Assembly: GCA_024278555.1 (NCBI GenBank)
Contig: JAJRSX010000152.1
Coordinates: forward strand, 1 to 14,306
DNA: 14,306 nucleotides
Direction: 5' to 3'
DNA from: a bacterium
GTDB taxonomy: Bacteria > CG2-30-53-67 > CG2-30-70-394
Below are positions 1 to 7,571 of the stretch, in pieces (the first letter of the stretch is position 1; each line of letters opens with the position of its first letter). The notes below the pieces were generated by a model. The model did not search any database. It saw only the letters and a program-made list of their open reading frames with translations, and was not told where the DNA came from. The position numbers were made by a program, and so were the translations under genes.

Positions 1-117
1 CCCTCGCTCCTCGGCGGCGACGGCTTTGCCACCCTCGCCGAGGCGATGCGCCTGGAGCGCTTCGAGACCCGCCGCCTCGGCGACGACCTGCTCCTCACCG
101 GCCGGATACGGCGGTAG
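1..117 (+). CDS. ribD: C-terminal fragment of a RibD-like riboflavin biosynthesis deaminase/reductase (5' end outside window)
   Basis: Reading from base 1, 38 codons end at TAG (115-117). The tail has an LLGGDG motif followed by an AEAMRLERFETRRLGDDLLL stretch. The reductase domain of RibD typically ends with a similar pattern: an LLGG element, a short helix, then a strand like VRRLGDDLLL near the C terminus. RibD deaminates and then reduces the pyrimidine intermediate of riboflavin synthesis in the cytoplasm. No catalytic residues lie in this fragment, so the call rests on the C-terminal pattern only. The gene is convergent with rmlD, and no other riboflavin gene follows inside the window. 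Another member of the RibD C-terminal (DHFR-like) reductase family remains possible. Confidence 0.62.
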   Translation, partial: PSLLGGDGFATLAEAMRLERFETRRLGDDLLLTGRIRR

Positions 118-119
118 GA

Positions 120-200
120 GGGGGCCATGCCCCCGATCCACGCCACCGGCGTGGCGGGCCGTCGGCCCCACCCGGGATCGCGGCCATGGCCCGCCCCTAC
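120..200. other. Cluster of short GC-rich stem-loops between convergent genes
   Basis: Three perfect hairpins follow one another right after the ribD-like stop codon. They are GGGGGC-CAT-GCCCCC (120-134), CCACGCC-ACC-GGCGTGG (138-154) and GGGCC-GTC-GGCCC (156-168). A GGCCATGGCC palindrome follows near 189. None has a T-run, so these are not classical intrinsic terminators. They could act as a bidirectional transcription barrier or mRNA 3' end protection for the two convergent genes, or be remnants of a REP-like element. The rest of 118-254 shows no gene. Confidence 0.5.
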
Positions 201-254
201 CGACAAGCCGCACCCAAAGGATGCACCTCCGCGATGGCGTGCGCCGCGCCCCCC

Positions 255-1130
255 TCACCCCTCGTCGAAACAGAGGCGCACCCCCTCCTCCCACGCCGGC
301 AGCCGAATCCCGAAGGTCTCGGCGAGCCGCGTGCAGTCGAGCCGTGAGCTCGCCGGGCGGGGCGCCGGAGTCGGGTAGTCGCGGCTCGGGATCGGCGCCA
401 GGTCGGCCACCCTCCCCTGCCGGGCCGCCACCGCGAGGAGCTCGCGGGCGAAGCCGTACCACGAGGTGGCGCCGGCGCAGGCGAGGTGGTAGCAGCCGGC
501 CCGCTCGCCCAGGTAACCGGCCACGTCGCCCCGGCCGGCGGCGACGATCGCCCCGGTCGCCTCGGCGATCCACCGGGCCCAGGTGGGGGCGCCGACCTGG
601 TCGTCGACGATGGTCAGCCGGTCGCGCTCGGCCGCCAGGCGCAGGATGGTGCGCGGGAAGTTGGTCCCGCGGGCCGCGTAGACCCAACTCGTGCGCAGGA
701 TAAGGTAGCTCCCCCCTGCCGCCGCCACCGCCCGCTCACCCACGAGCTTGGAGCGGCCGTAGGCGTTGATCGGCGCGGTCGGGTCGTCCTCCCGGTAGGG
801 CCGTGGTTGGCTGCCGTCGAAGACGTAGTCGGTGGAGTAGTGGATGAGGGCTGCACCACAACTCGCTGACTCTTCTGCAAGAACGCCAGGCGCCTCGCCG
901 TTGATCCGGGTCGCCTCCGCCTCCTCGGTCTCGGCCCGATCCACCGCGGTGTAGGCGGCACCGTTCACCACCACCGCCGGCCGCACCTCGCGCACCGTCC
1001 TCCGCACCGCCGCCGGGTCGGCGAGGTCGAGGGCGGCGTGGTCGAGGGCGACCACCTCCCCCAGCGGCGCGAGGCAGCGGGCCAGCTCCCACCCCACCTG
1101 GCCGCGACTACCAGTGATCAGGATGCGCAT
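255..1130 (-). CDS. rmlD: dTDP-4-dehydrorhamnose reductase RmlD
   Basis: This is the last step of dTDP-L-rhamnose synthesis: NAD(P)H reduction of dTDP-4-keto-L-rhamnose in the cytoplasm. The 291-residue protein is a normal length for the family. It begins with a Rossmann strand and a GSRGQVG nucleotide-binding motif (residues 7-13). It has the STDYVFDG signature (99-106) and the short-chain dehydrogenase YGRSK catalytic motif (124-128). The ATG at 1130 is chosen because it opens directly on the MRILITG strand. The frame stays open 40 codons further upstream, through an inverted-repeat element, to an ATG at 1250. No Shine-Dalgarno sequence precedes the 1130 start, so expression may depend on translation coming through the repeat. 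It is the last gene of the rmlBACD cluster, separated from rmlC by 168 bp that are largely repeat. Confidence 0.95.
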   Translation of the reverse strand: MRILITGSRGQVGWELARCLAPLGEVVALDHAALDLADPAAVRRTVREVRPAVVVNGAAYTAVDRAETEEAEATRINGEAPGVLAEESASCGAALIHYSTDYVFDGSQPRPYREDDPTAPINAYGRSKLVGERAVAAAGGSYLILRTSWVYAARGTNFPRTILRLAAERDRLTIVDDQVGAPTWARWIAEATGAIVAAGRGDVAGYLGERAGCYHLACAGATSWYGFARELLAVAARQGRVADLAPIPSRDYPTPAPRPASSRLDCTRLAETFGIRLPAWEEGVRLCFDEG

Positions 1131-1298
1131 GGGGGCTCGCTCTGCTCGCGGGATGGGGGGTGGGGGATGAGGGGATGGTCGGCCGCGGCGCGGCCACATG
1201 ATCTTTTCGTGGGTGGCTTCCCTGGGAATCTCGTCCGGCCGTAAGGCCATCCTTCCCTACCCCCTGGCCCCCATCCCTGGGATGGGCGCAGCGCGCCC
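1131..1298 (-). repeat. Dispersed inverted-repeat element, copy A (upstream of rmlD)
   Basis: The gap between rmlC and rmlD holds an element that recurs upstream of flgK and flgA. Shared parts, in top-strand order, are a GCTCGC-NNN-GCTCGC box touching the downstream ATG, a G-rich arm (1151-1178), hairpin GGCCGC-GGC-GCGGCC (1181-1195), a core containing ATCTTTTCGTGGGTGGC (1201-1217), hairpin GGCC-GTAA-GGCC (1237-1248), and a C-rich arm (1247-1277) partly complementary to the G-rich one. Two further hairpins lie at the rmlC end: CCCATCC-CTG-GGATGGG (1270-1286) and GGGCGC-AGC-GCGCCC (1284-1298). The second directly follows the rmlC stop. On the minus strand the element keeps an open frame in phase with rmlD that encodes a PDEIPREATHEKI stretch. 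Confidence 0.85.
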
Positions 1299-1844
1299 CT
1301 ATTCCGGTAGTTGTTCCGTCGCGCTGCCGAGGAGCGGGTGGTGCCGGTCCTTGCGTGACAGGAGCGGCTCGGTGATCGGCCAGTGGACGTCGATCTGCGG
1401 GTCGGACCAGAGGATGCCGCGGTCGTCCTCCGGGTCGTAGTAGTCGGTGCACTGGTAGACCACCTCGGCCATGTCGGAGGTGACGCAGAAGCCGTGGGCG
1501 AAGCCGGGGGGGATGTAGAGGAGCCGCCGGTTCTCCGCCGACAGGACCGCCCCGGCCCATTCGCCGAAGTGGGGCGAGCTCCGGCGGATATCCACCGCCA
1601 CGTCGAAGATCTCCCCGACCACCGCCCGCACCAACTTCCCCTGGGGGTGGCGGAGCTGGTAGTGGAGGCCGCGCAGGACCCGCAGGGCGGAGCGCGAGTG
1701 GTTCTCCTGGACAAACTCCACGTCGATGCCGCCGGCGCGGTACTTCTCCCGCTGGTAGACCTCCATGAAGAAGCCGCGGGCGTCACCGAAGAGCTCCGGC
1801 TCGATCTCGATCACCCCGGGGAGCTGCGTCTCACGGAAGATCAT
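1299..1844 (-). CDS. rmlC: dTDP-4-dehydrorhamnose 3,5-epimerase RmlC
   Basis: RmlC epimerises C3 and C5 of dTDP-4-keto-6-deoxyglucose, the third step to dTDP-L-rhamnose. The 181-residue protein has the family's normal length and cupin pattern. DARGFF is at residues 21-26, RGLHYQ with the putative catalytic His61 at 58-63, PPGFAHGF at 112-119, and the VVYQCTDYY segment at 128-136 carries the conserved tyrosine (Y130). The ATG at 1844 overlaps the rmlA TGA by four bases (ATGA). It has a good ribosome site, AAGGAGG, about nine bases upstream, and it gives the canonical N terminus. The frame is open further upstream, but only inside rmlA. Translational coupling to rmlA is likely. Confidence 0.96.
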   Translation of the reverse strand: MIFRETQLPGVIEIEPELFGDARGFFMEVYQREKYRAGGIDVEFVQENHSRSALRVLRGLHYQLRHPQGKLVRAVVGEIFDVAVDIRRSSPHFGEWAGAVLSAENRRLLYIPPGFAHGFCVTSDMAEVVYQCTDYYDPEDDRGILWSDPQIDVHWPITEPLLSRKDRHHPLLGSATEQLPE

Positions 1845-2725
1845 CCCCAGCGCCCCTCCTTCTCCAACAACAGGTCGCGCAGGTAGTCGGCGTACTCCCC
1901 CGTGCCCATCGCCTCGGCGAGACGGCCGAGCTGGGCGTCGTCGATGAACCCCTCGTGCCAGGCGATCTCCTCCACGCACCCCACCTTCAGCCCCTGGCGG
2001 TGCTCGATCGCCTCGATGAAGTCGGAGGCGGCGAGGAGCGAGCTGTGGGTGCCGGCATCGAGCCAGGCGACACCACGACCAAACGCCTCCACCTGCAGCT
2101 CACCCCGTTCGAGGTAGACCCGGTTGAGGTCGGTGATCTCCAGCTCACCGCGCGCCGACGGTTTGAGGGCGGCGGCGTACTCCACCACCCGGCGGTCGTA
2201 GAAGTAGAGGCCGGGGACCGCGTAGCGCGACCGGGGGCGCTCCGGCTTCTCCTCCAGGGAGATGGCGCGGCCGGACTCGTCGAACTCGACGACGCCGTAG
2301 CGGCGCGGGTCGCGCACCCGGTAGGCGAAGATCACCGCCCCCTCGGTGAGACCGGCGGCACGGGAGAGGACCATGCGGAGGTCGTTGCCGTAGAGGACGT
2401 TGTCGCCGAGGACCAGGGCAACGGGGTCGTCGCCGATGAAGTCGCGCCCGAGGATGAAGGCCTGGGCGAGCCCCTCCGGGCGCGGCTGCTCGCAGTAGCT
2501 GAGTTCCAGACCGAACTGGCGGCCGTCGCCGAAGAGGCGGCGGAAGAGGGGGAGGTCATGGGGGGTGGAGATGATCAGGATCTCCCGGATCCCCGCCAGC
2601 ATGAGGGCGGAGAGGGGGTAGTAGATCATCGGCTTGTCGTAGACCGGCAGGAGCTGCTTGGAGACCGCCAGGGTCACCGGGTGCAGCCGGGTGCCGGCGC
2701 CGCCGGCGAGGACGATCCCCTTCAT
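1841..2725 (-). CDS. rmlA: Glucose-1-phosphate thymidylyltransferase RmlA
   Basis: RmlA joins dTTP and glucose-1-phosphate to form dTDP-glucose, the committed step of dTDP-L-rhamnose synthesis. The 294-residue protein starts with the nucleotidyltransferase signature [13 protein letters not shown] (6-18). It continues with [16 protein letters not shown] (22-37), [10 protein letters not shown] (80-89) and the metal-binding GDN motif (107-109). The length matches the classic short RmlA family, which is often feedback-inhibited by dTDP-rhamnose. The ATG at 2725 overlaps the rmlB TGA by four bases and follows a strong G-rich Shine-Dalgarno (GGAGGG). The longer open frame upstream lies within rmlB and is not needed. 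Confidence 0.97.
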   Translation of the reverse strand: MKGIVLAGGAGTRLHPVTLAVSKQLLPVYDKPMIYYPLSALMLAGIREILIISTPHDLPLFRRLFGDGRQFGLELSYCEQPRPEGLAQAFILGRDFIGDDPVALVLGDNVLYGNDLRMVLSRAAGLTEGAVIFAYRVRDPRRYGVVEFDESGRAISLEEKPERPRSRYAVPGLYFYDRRVVEYAAALKPSARGELEITDLNRVYLERGELQVEAFGRGVAWLDAGTHSSLLAASDFIEAIEHRQGLKVGCVEEIAWHEGFIDDAQLGRLAEAMGTGEYADYLRDLLLEKEGRWG

Positions 2726-3798
2726 CCCACCCTCCCCTCTCCGGTGCCGAGGCGCTCGCGCCGGTAGGCACCGCTGGCCACCCGATCGCACCAGGTGCGG
2801 TTCTCCAGGTACCACGCCACGGTCTTGGCGAAGCCGGTATCAAACGACTCTTGCGGCCGCCAGCCGAGATCGCGCTCGATCTTGGTGGCGTCGATGGCGT
2901 AGCGGCGGTCGTGGCCGGGGCGATCGGCAACAAAGGTAATGGCGTCGGCGTGCGGCCGACCGTCGTCGCGCGGGGCGAGGCGATCGAGGTGGCCACACAG
3001 GGTCCTCACCACCTCCAGGTTGGTGTGCTCGTTGAAGCCGCCGATGTTGTACACCTCACCCGGCGTGCCCGCCTCCATCACCCGCCGCATGCCGCGGCAG
3101 TGGTCGTCGACGTAGAGCCAGTCGCGGATGTTGCCGCCGTCGCCGTAGACCGGCAGCGGCTTGCCGTCGAGGCAGTTGAGGATCATCAGCGGGACGAGCT
3201 TCTCGGGAAACTGGTAGGGGCCGTAGTTGTTCGAGCAGTTGGTGGTGAGGACCGGCAGGCCGTAGGTGTGAAAGTAGGCGCGCACCAGGTGGTCCGCCGA
3301 CGCCTTGGAGGCGGAGTACGGGGAGTTGGGGGCGTACGGGGTGGTCTCGGTAAAGAGCCCCTCGGCACCGAGAGAGCCGTACACCTCGTCGGTGGAGACC
3401 TGGAGGAAGCGGAAGCGGTCACGCCGTACGCCACTGAGGGTCTGCCAGTAGGTGAGCGCCGCATCCAGGAGGGTGAAGGTCCCGACGACGTTCGTCTGCA
3501 CGAAGGCGGCGGGGCCGTCGATGGAGCGGTCCACGTGCGACTCGGCCGCCAGATGGAAGATCCCGTCCGGCTGGAAGTCGGCGAGGAGGGCGGCCACCGC
3601 CGCCCCGTCACAGATGTCGGCGTGGACGAAGCGGTGGCGCGGGTGGTCGAGGAGGGGGCCCAGGGAGTCGAGATTCCCCGCATAGGTGAGGGCGTCGAGG
3701 TTGGCGACCTCGTGCTCCGTCTCGGTCAGGAGCTGGCGCACCAGGGCGGAACCGATGAACCCGGCACCGCCGGTGACGAGAAAACGCTGACCGTCCAT
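2722..3798 (-). CDS. rmlB: dTDP-glucose 4,6-dehydratase RmlB
   Basis: RmlB converts dTDP-glucose to dTDP-4-keto-6-deoxyglucose using tightly bound NAD. The 358-residue protein is an extended short-chain dehydrogenase with the GGAGFIG dinucleotide motif (10-16), [10 protein letters not shown] (83-92), the STDEVYG loop with catalytic Asp/Glu (135-141), and the YSASK motif (161-165). All expected catalytic residues are visible. It is the first gene of rmlBACD and lies 57 bp downstream of fliW on the same strand. No convincing terminator is visible in that gap, so read-through from the flagellar operon is possible. A weak GGGG ribosome site precedes the ATG. No sigma-54 or strong sigma-70 promoter was recognised in the gap. 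Confidence 0.97.
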   Translation of the reverse strand: MDGQRFLVTGGAGFIGSALVRQLLTETEHEVANLDALTYAGNLDSLGPLLDHPRHRFVHADICDGAAVAALLADFQPDGIFHLAAESHVDRSIDGPAAFVQTNVVGTFTLLDAALTYWQTLSGVRRDRFRFLQVSTDEVYGSLGAEGLFTETTPYAPNSPYSASKASADHLVRAYFHTYGLPVLTTNCSNNYGPYQFPEKLVPLMILNCLDGKPLPVYGDGGNIRDWLYVDDHCRGMRRVMEAGTPGEVYNIGGFNEHTNLEVVRTLCGHLDRLAPRDDGRPHADAITFVADRPGHDRRYAIDATKIERDLGWRPQESFDTGFAKTVAWYLENRTWCDRVASGAYRRERLGTGEGRVG

Positions 3799-3855
3799 GG
3801 CCCCTAGTAGACGGGTTGGCAGACCAAGGGCGCAAGCTCCGCCGCGGCCCGAACC

Positions 3856-4293
3856 CTACGCGGAGAGCCCCTGCACGACCCGATAGCGCGTGTCGTACGC
3901 CGAACGGGTCAGGAGGAGCTGGGCCCCGAGACCCTCGGCGCGGTTGATGAGCAGGGGCGCCTGAAGGTTCGCGGTGATCTTTTCCGGGTCGTCGCTGAGG
4001 GTGAGGATGACACGCATGATCCCCTTCGCACGGTCGTCCAGGTGGACGGCGGAGAGATCACCGTGTCCGAGACGCGGGTCGTAGCCACCGCATACCGCCT
4101 GTGGATCGACCACCGCAAAGGCGAGGGCCGGCTCCTCGGTCGACTGGAGCCACTCGAAGGGGGCGACCTCCGCCACCTCCACAAGGACGTAGTCGTGGAA
4201 CTCCTCGAAGCCGGGGATGCCGTCGGCAAAACGGATCACCGCCCCCGCCGCCACCTCTACCTCTCCGAGCTGGTCGCTGTGGATCGTCTCCAT
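3856..4293 (-). CDS. fliW: Flagellar assembly factor FliW
   Basis: FliW binds and inhibits CsrA, and is itself sequestered by flagellin, so it links flagellin mRNA translation to filament export (known from Bacillus and Campylobacter). The 145-residue length is typical. The signature RFADGIPGFEEFHDYVL (21-37) and the C-terminal ITANLQAPLLINR (106-118) followed by GAQLLL (123-128) are family hallmarks. The ATG at 4293 lies four bases after the csrA stop and has a clear GAGGAG ribosome site inside the end of csrA. This supports the start and implies coupled synthesis of regulator and antagonist. The open frame extends further upstream, but only through csrA in another phase. Confidence 0.95.
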   Translation of the reverse strand: METIHSDQLGEVEVAAGAVIRFADGIPGFEEFHDYVLVEVAEVAPFEWLQSTEEPALAFAVVDPQAVCGGYDPRLGHGDLSAVHLDDRAKGIMRVILTLSDDPEKITANLQAPLLINRAEGLGAQLLLTRSAYDTRYRVVQGLSA

Positions 4294-4297
4294 CCCC

Positions 4298-4531
4298 TCA
4301 CTCCTCACCACGGACGCGGCCGGCGAGACCGGTGAGCCCCCCCTTGGGCCCACTGGCGGCACGGCGATTTTCCGCCTGGATGGTTTCGAAGAGCTCGCCC
4401 CGGTAGACCGAGACGTCGGCGGCGGCGTCAATCCCGAGGCGGACCTGCTTCCCCCGGATCTCCAAAACCTTCACCTGGATTCCACCGCCGATGACGATGG
4501 TCTGCCCTGACTTCCTTGTCAGAATCAACAT
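4298..4531 (-). CDS. csrA: Carbon storage / translational regulator CsrA
   Basis: CsrA is a small homodimeric RNA-binding protein that binds GGA motifs in 5' leaders, and in flagellated bacteria it often represses flagellin translation. This copy has 77 residues. It has the conserved MLILTRKSGQTIVIG strand, LGIDAAADVSVYR, and the RNA-binding residues L4, R6 and R44. About 15 residues after the IQAEN helix form a Gly/Arg-rich tail, which is within the family's range. The ATG at 4529-4531 is preceded by only a weak GGGA site. The 48-base gap from flgL contains GGA triplets (in GAGGAGGAGG and GGGACA), which could allow autoregulation, but this is inference. It sits between flgL and fliW, as in many deltaproteobacterial and Gram-positive flagellar clusters. 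Confidence 0.97.
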   Translation of the reverse strand: MLILTRKSGQTIVIGGGIQVKVLEIRGKQVRLGIDAAADVSVYRGELFETIQAENRRAASGPKGGLTGLAGRVRGEE

Positions 4532-4579
4532 GATGTATGTCCCGTGGTCGCGCTGCGGTGGCCTCCTCCTCGAACGCCA

Positions 4580-5752
4580 TTATAGGTAATCGAGCAATGA
4601 TCGCTGTAGGACCCGCGCCGCGGTCCCCAGGGTGGCCTGGTAGACCGCCTCCGTTGCGCTGAGGTTGGTGATTGCGGTGGCCATGTCAACGTCTTCGATC
4701 TGTGAACGGAGCCCCTCGATGGTGATCGACCTCTGGGACAAGTCATTCTTTGCGGATTCCACCATATTGAGACGACCACCGATAACCCCCTGCCCCTCGC
4801 TCATCTGACCAACCCCCTGGTTGATCTGGTCGATGATCGTCTGGATGGCATCCTGATCGTCGTTCTCCAGGGCAAACTTGAACTCTTCCAGGGTCCCGAA
4901 AAGGCTCACCCGTCCCGAGTCGGTGGCGCCGTCCATGTTGCTGTCACCGAGGAAGAACTGGTGGCCGTGGACGTTGGCGGTCACCGTCTGCCCCTCACCC
5001 ACGGAGATCTGGCTGTCGTTGCCGTCACCGCGGTAGACCATGTGCGGGGTGATGAGGAAGGTGTCGTTGGCGGCCGGTGTACCGCTGATGGTCACCTGGT
5101 TGCCCTTTCCATCAAAGTCGATCGGGGCGCCGTCGGTGAAGCTGCCGGTGGCGGTGGTGGCGTTGGTGCCGACCTCGACCACCTGGTAGGTGTTGGCGGC
5201 GGTAAAGCGGATTCGGTAACGGGAGCCGGAGAGCGCCTCCGGATCGAAGGTGGCGGTGGCGATCGTGCCGCTGCCGGTATTACCGGCCTCGGCCGCGACC
5301 GTCAGGTTGCGCACAAAGGGGGGCTGGTCGGTCTGATAGCCGCCGAAGAGGTAGCGTCCCCCAAGCTCGCTGTTGGCGAGACGCTTGACCTCGTCGAGCT
5401 GCTGGGTCACCTCGGTGGCGATCACCTGCCGCTGGTCCGAGTCGAGGGAGCTGTTCGCCGCCTGGATGGCCAACTCCAGGGAGCGATAGAGGACCTCCTG
5501 GGTCTGTCCGAAGACGTTCTCCGAGACGTTCAGCCTGGAGGTCACCGATGACAGGTTGCGCTCGTACTGGTCGTTGCGCGCCTGCACCGCCTTCAACCCG
5601 AGGACCCGGTAGGCGCCGCTCGGATCGTCCGACGGGTGGTTGATCTGCCGTCCGGTGGCAACCCGCTCCTGGCTGGTGAGCAGCCGCCGGCCGCCCCGCG
5701 CCAACTGGGTGCGGATATTCCCGAGGAAGGTATTTTGGGTCACGCGATACAA
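4580..5752 (-). CDS. flgL: Hook-filament junction protein FlgL (HAP3), TTG start
   Basis: FlgL is the second junction protein between hook and filament and is exported by the flagellar type III system. The 390-residue protein has the flagellin-like N-terminal coiled-coil region, including LTSQERVATGRQINHPSDDPSG (25-46, written here as a family signature), and a C-terminal helix ending VLQRSLLDYL. Residues about 157-237 form an inserted beta-rich domain that resembles one in FlgK. The start is a TTG at 5752 with GGAG six bases upstream. An in-frame GTG at 5743 gives MTQNTF and has poorer ribosome-site spacing. No ATG fits. The gene is 32 bp downstream of flgK. FlgN is the expected export chaperone. 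Confidence 0.95.
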   Translation of the reverse strand: MYRVTQNTFLGNIRTQLARGGRRLLTSQERVATGRQINHPSDDPSGAYRVLGLKAVQARNDQYERNLSSVTSRLNVSENVFGQTQEVLYRSLELAIQAANSSLDSDQRQVIATEVTQQLDEVKRLANSELGGRYLFGGYQTDQPPFVRNLTVAAEAGNTGSGTIATATFDPEALSGSRYRIRFTAANTYQVVEVGTNATTATGSFTDGAPIDFDGKGNQVTISGTPAANDTFLITPHMVYRGDGNDSQISVGEGQTVTANVHGHQFFLGDSNMDGATDSGRVSLFGTLEEFKFALENDDQDAIQTIIDQINQGVGQMSEGQGVIGGRLNMVESAKNDLSQRSITIEGLRSQIEDVDMATAITNLSATEAVYQATLGTAARVLQRSLLDYL

Positions 5753-5784
5753 GGGCTACTCCATCCCCGTGTTATCGGCCGAGG

Positions 5785-7449
5785 TCACATATTCAGGAGG
5801 GTCTCGAGCATCTGGTCGGCGGTCGCGATCACCTTGGCCGCTGCCTGGTAGGAGCGCTGGAACTCCACCAGGTTTGCCGCCTCCTCATCGATGGAGACCC
5901 CGGAGACCGCGTCGCGCTGGGCCTGTACCTGGGAGACCACCAACTCCTGGCGCTCGAGCCCTTTTTGCGCCTGGGCGCTGTTGACCCCCGCTTGGGAGAC
6001 GAGACCGGAGATCGCCTCGGTCAAGGTGGTCGAGCCGCCGCCCATGGTCCCGGTGGTGGCGAGGTCGGCAATCGCTATCGCCGTCTTGTTGTCGCCGGGG
6101 AGACCGGCCGCGGTCGACGAGGCGACCACCAGTTGCGGGTTGGAGACGAGGGTGGAGTCGACCTGCATCGAGGTGTAGTAGCTCGCCCCCGGTGCGATCG
6201 AGAATGTGTCGCCGCTGGCCGGCGGCCCGCCGCCGTTGGTGATCGCCACCTCGACCCCGCCGAAGGCGATGGTCGCGCCACTGGTGTAGTTGCCGGCGGC
6301 GGCGGCAATGACCGTCGCGCCGCTGGTGGTATCCACCACCTGGTAGGTATCGGTGGCGGTGAAGGTGATCTCGTAGTCGTGGCCGGTGAAGGCGGGGCCG
6401 TCCACCACCGCCGGCGTACCGATTGCCGCGCCCCCGGTGTTGGCGCCGCCCGCCCCGGCGGTCACGGGGGCGGTAAAGAAGGGGTGGCCGGTGGTCCCGT
6501 CGAGGGCGTAGCCGGCAGCGTGGCTCGCGTTCACGTTGGCGGCGAGAAACACGGCGATCTCGTTGAGCCCCGCCTGCACATCGGGGATGTCGGTGCGGAT
6601 CACCTGCAGGGCGGCGCCGATCCGGCCGCGCTCCGGGAGGTCAAAGAAGGAGTTCGAGCCGCCACCCTGCAACACCGAGAGGGTCGGCAGGCCGTTGGCG
6701 TCGTTGACCACCTCGATCTCCTGCGCCTGCACCCCCTGGACCAGGGTCTGCCCCTTCACCTGGACGGTGAAGTCGAGGGGGTCGCCGCTCTCCACCACCG
6801 ACATCTCGGTGAGGTTCGCGAGACGACCGAGGAGGGCGTCGCGGGTGTCGCGCAGGTCGTTGGCGTCGTTTCCCCCGGCCTCGGCCGAGATGAGCGCCCG
6901 ATTGGTGTCAGCGATCTGGGCGGTGATGTCGTTGACCGTCGAGACCGACGCCTCCAGGTCCGAGCGCATGTCCACCGCCACCCGATCGATGCCGTCGGCA
7001 TAGAGGGAGAACTGGCGCGCCAGAGCCTCCCCGTTGGCGACCACCGCCTGGCGCTCCGCCACCCCCTCCGGGGTCACCGCAAGCTCGTGCCAGGCGGAGA
7101 AGAAGGCGGAGAGGGACTCGGAGAGCCCCCCCACCTGCGACTCGCTCAAGACCTCCTCGATGTGGCTCGCGGCGGTGGAGAGGAGGTCGAGCTGGCCCCG
7201 CGCCTGCTTCTCGGTGAGGAGCTGCTGCTCCAGGAAGCTGGAGGTGATGCGCTGGATCGACTCCGGCCTCGCCCCGGTACCGAGCAGCCCACCGGGCACC
7301 AGCCGCGGCCGGGTGGCGGCGGAAAAGACCTCCTGCCGGCTGTAACCGTCGGTGTCGGCGTGGGAGATGTTGTGCGCCGTCGTCTGCACCCGCATCTGGG
7401 CCAGCTCCAGGGCGCGACGGCCCATGTCGAGGATGCCGGAGAGGGACAT
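5785..7449 (-). CDS. flgK: Hook-filament junction protein FlgK (HAP1)
   Basis: FlgK is the first junction protein assembled on the hook tip, exported through the flagellar type III system. The 554-residue protein has the rod-hook N-terminal signature RVQTTAHNISHADTDGYSRQ (20-39). Its C terminus has NLVEFQRSYQAAAKVIATAD (526-545), and both ends form the D0/D1 coiled coils. Residues about 340-422 are a beta-rich insert similar to one in FlgL. The ATG at 7449 has no Shine-Dalgarno of its own. A repeat element touches it directly, and a 40-codon frame in that element ends in TAA overlapping the ATG (TAATG), so translation may be coupled to the element. A 191-bp gap separates it from flgN. Confidence 0.96.
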   Translation of the reverse strand: MSLSGILDMGRRALELAQMRVQTTAHNISHADTDGYSRQEVFSAATRPRLVPGGLLGTGARPESIQRITSSFLEQQLLTEKQARGQLDLLSTAASHIEEVLSESQVGGLSESLSAFFSAWHELAVTPEGVAERQAVVANGEALARQFSLYADGIDRVAVDMRSDLEASVSTVNDITAQIADTNRALISAEAGGNDANDLRDTRDALLGRLANLTEMSVVESGDPLDFTVQVKGQTLVQGVQAQEIEVVNDANGLPTLSVLQGGGSNSFFDLPERGRIGAALQVIRTDIPDVQAGLNEIAVFLAANVNASHAAGYALDGTTGHPFFTAPVTAGAGGANTGGAAIGTPAVVDGPAFTGHDYEITFTATDTYQVVDTTSGATVIAAAAGNYTSGATIAFGGVEVAITNGGGPPASGDTFSIAPGASYYTSMQVDSTLVSNPQLVVASSTAAGLPGDNKTAIAIADLATTGTMGGGSTTLTEAISGLVSQAGVNSAQAQKGLERQELVVSQVQAQRDAVSGVSIDEEAANLVEFQRSYQAAAKVIATADQMLETLLNM

Positions 7450-7571
7450 TAGGGCTCGCTTCGCTCGCAGGGATGAGGGGTGGGCTCGCTGCGCTCGCGG
7501 GATGGGGGATGGGGGGACGGTTGGCCGCTACGCGGCCAGATGTTTGTTTCGTAGATGCCTTCCATCGTCAT
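7449..7571 (-). CDS. Possible 40-residue leader peptide encoded by repeat copy B
   Basis: From the ATG at 7571 (a second in-frame ATG is at 7565) a 40-codon frame runs through the repeat and ends with TAA, whose last base is the A of the flgK ATG. The predicted peptide contains IYETNIWPRSG near its start. It then has two ERSEP units from the GCTCGC boxes and is rich in Pro, Ser and Arg. Homologous frames are present in the copies upstream of rmlD and flgA. No ribosome site is obvious. It may be a translation-coupling leader or a chance open frame in a conserved repeat. No function is proposed. Confidence 0.25.
   Translation of the reverse strand: MTMEGIYETNIWPRSGQPSPHPPSRERSEPTPHPCERSEP

Noticed and set aside
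26-703. Plus-strand frames covering the left end
   Set aside because: Pro/Arg/Ser-rich, antisense to rmlD and out of phase with the ribD-like tail. No family features.
5965-7452. 495-codon open frame on the plus strand opposite flgK
   Set aside because: Gly/His/Arg/Val-rich composition and exact antisense overlap with a clear flgK mark it as a high-GC shadow. The same applies to the long plus-strand frames opposite rmlB, flgI and flgL.
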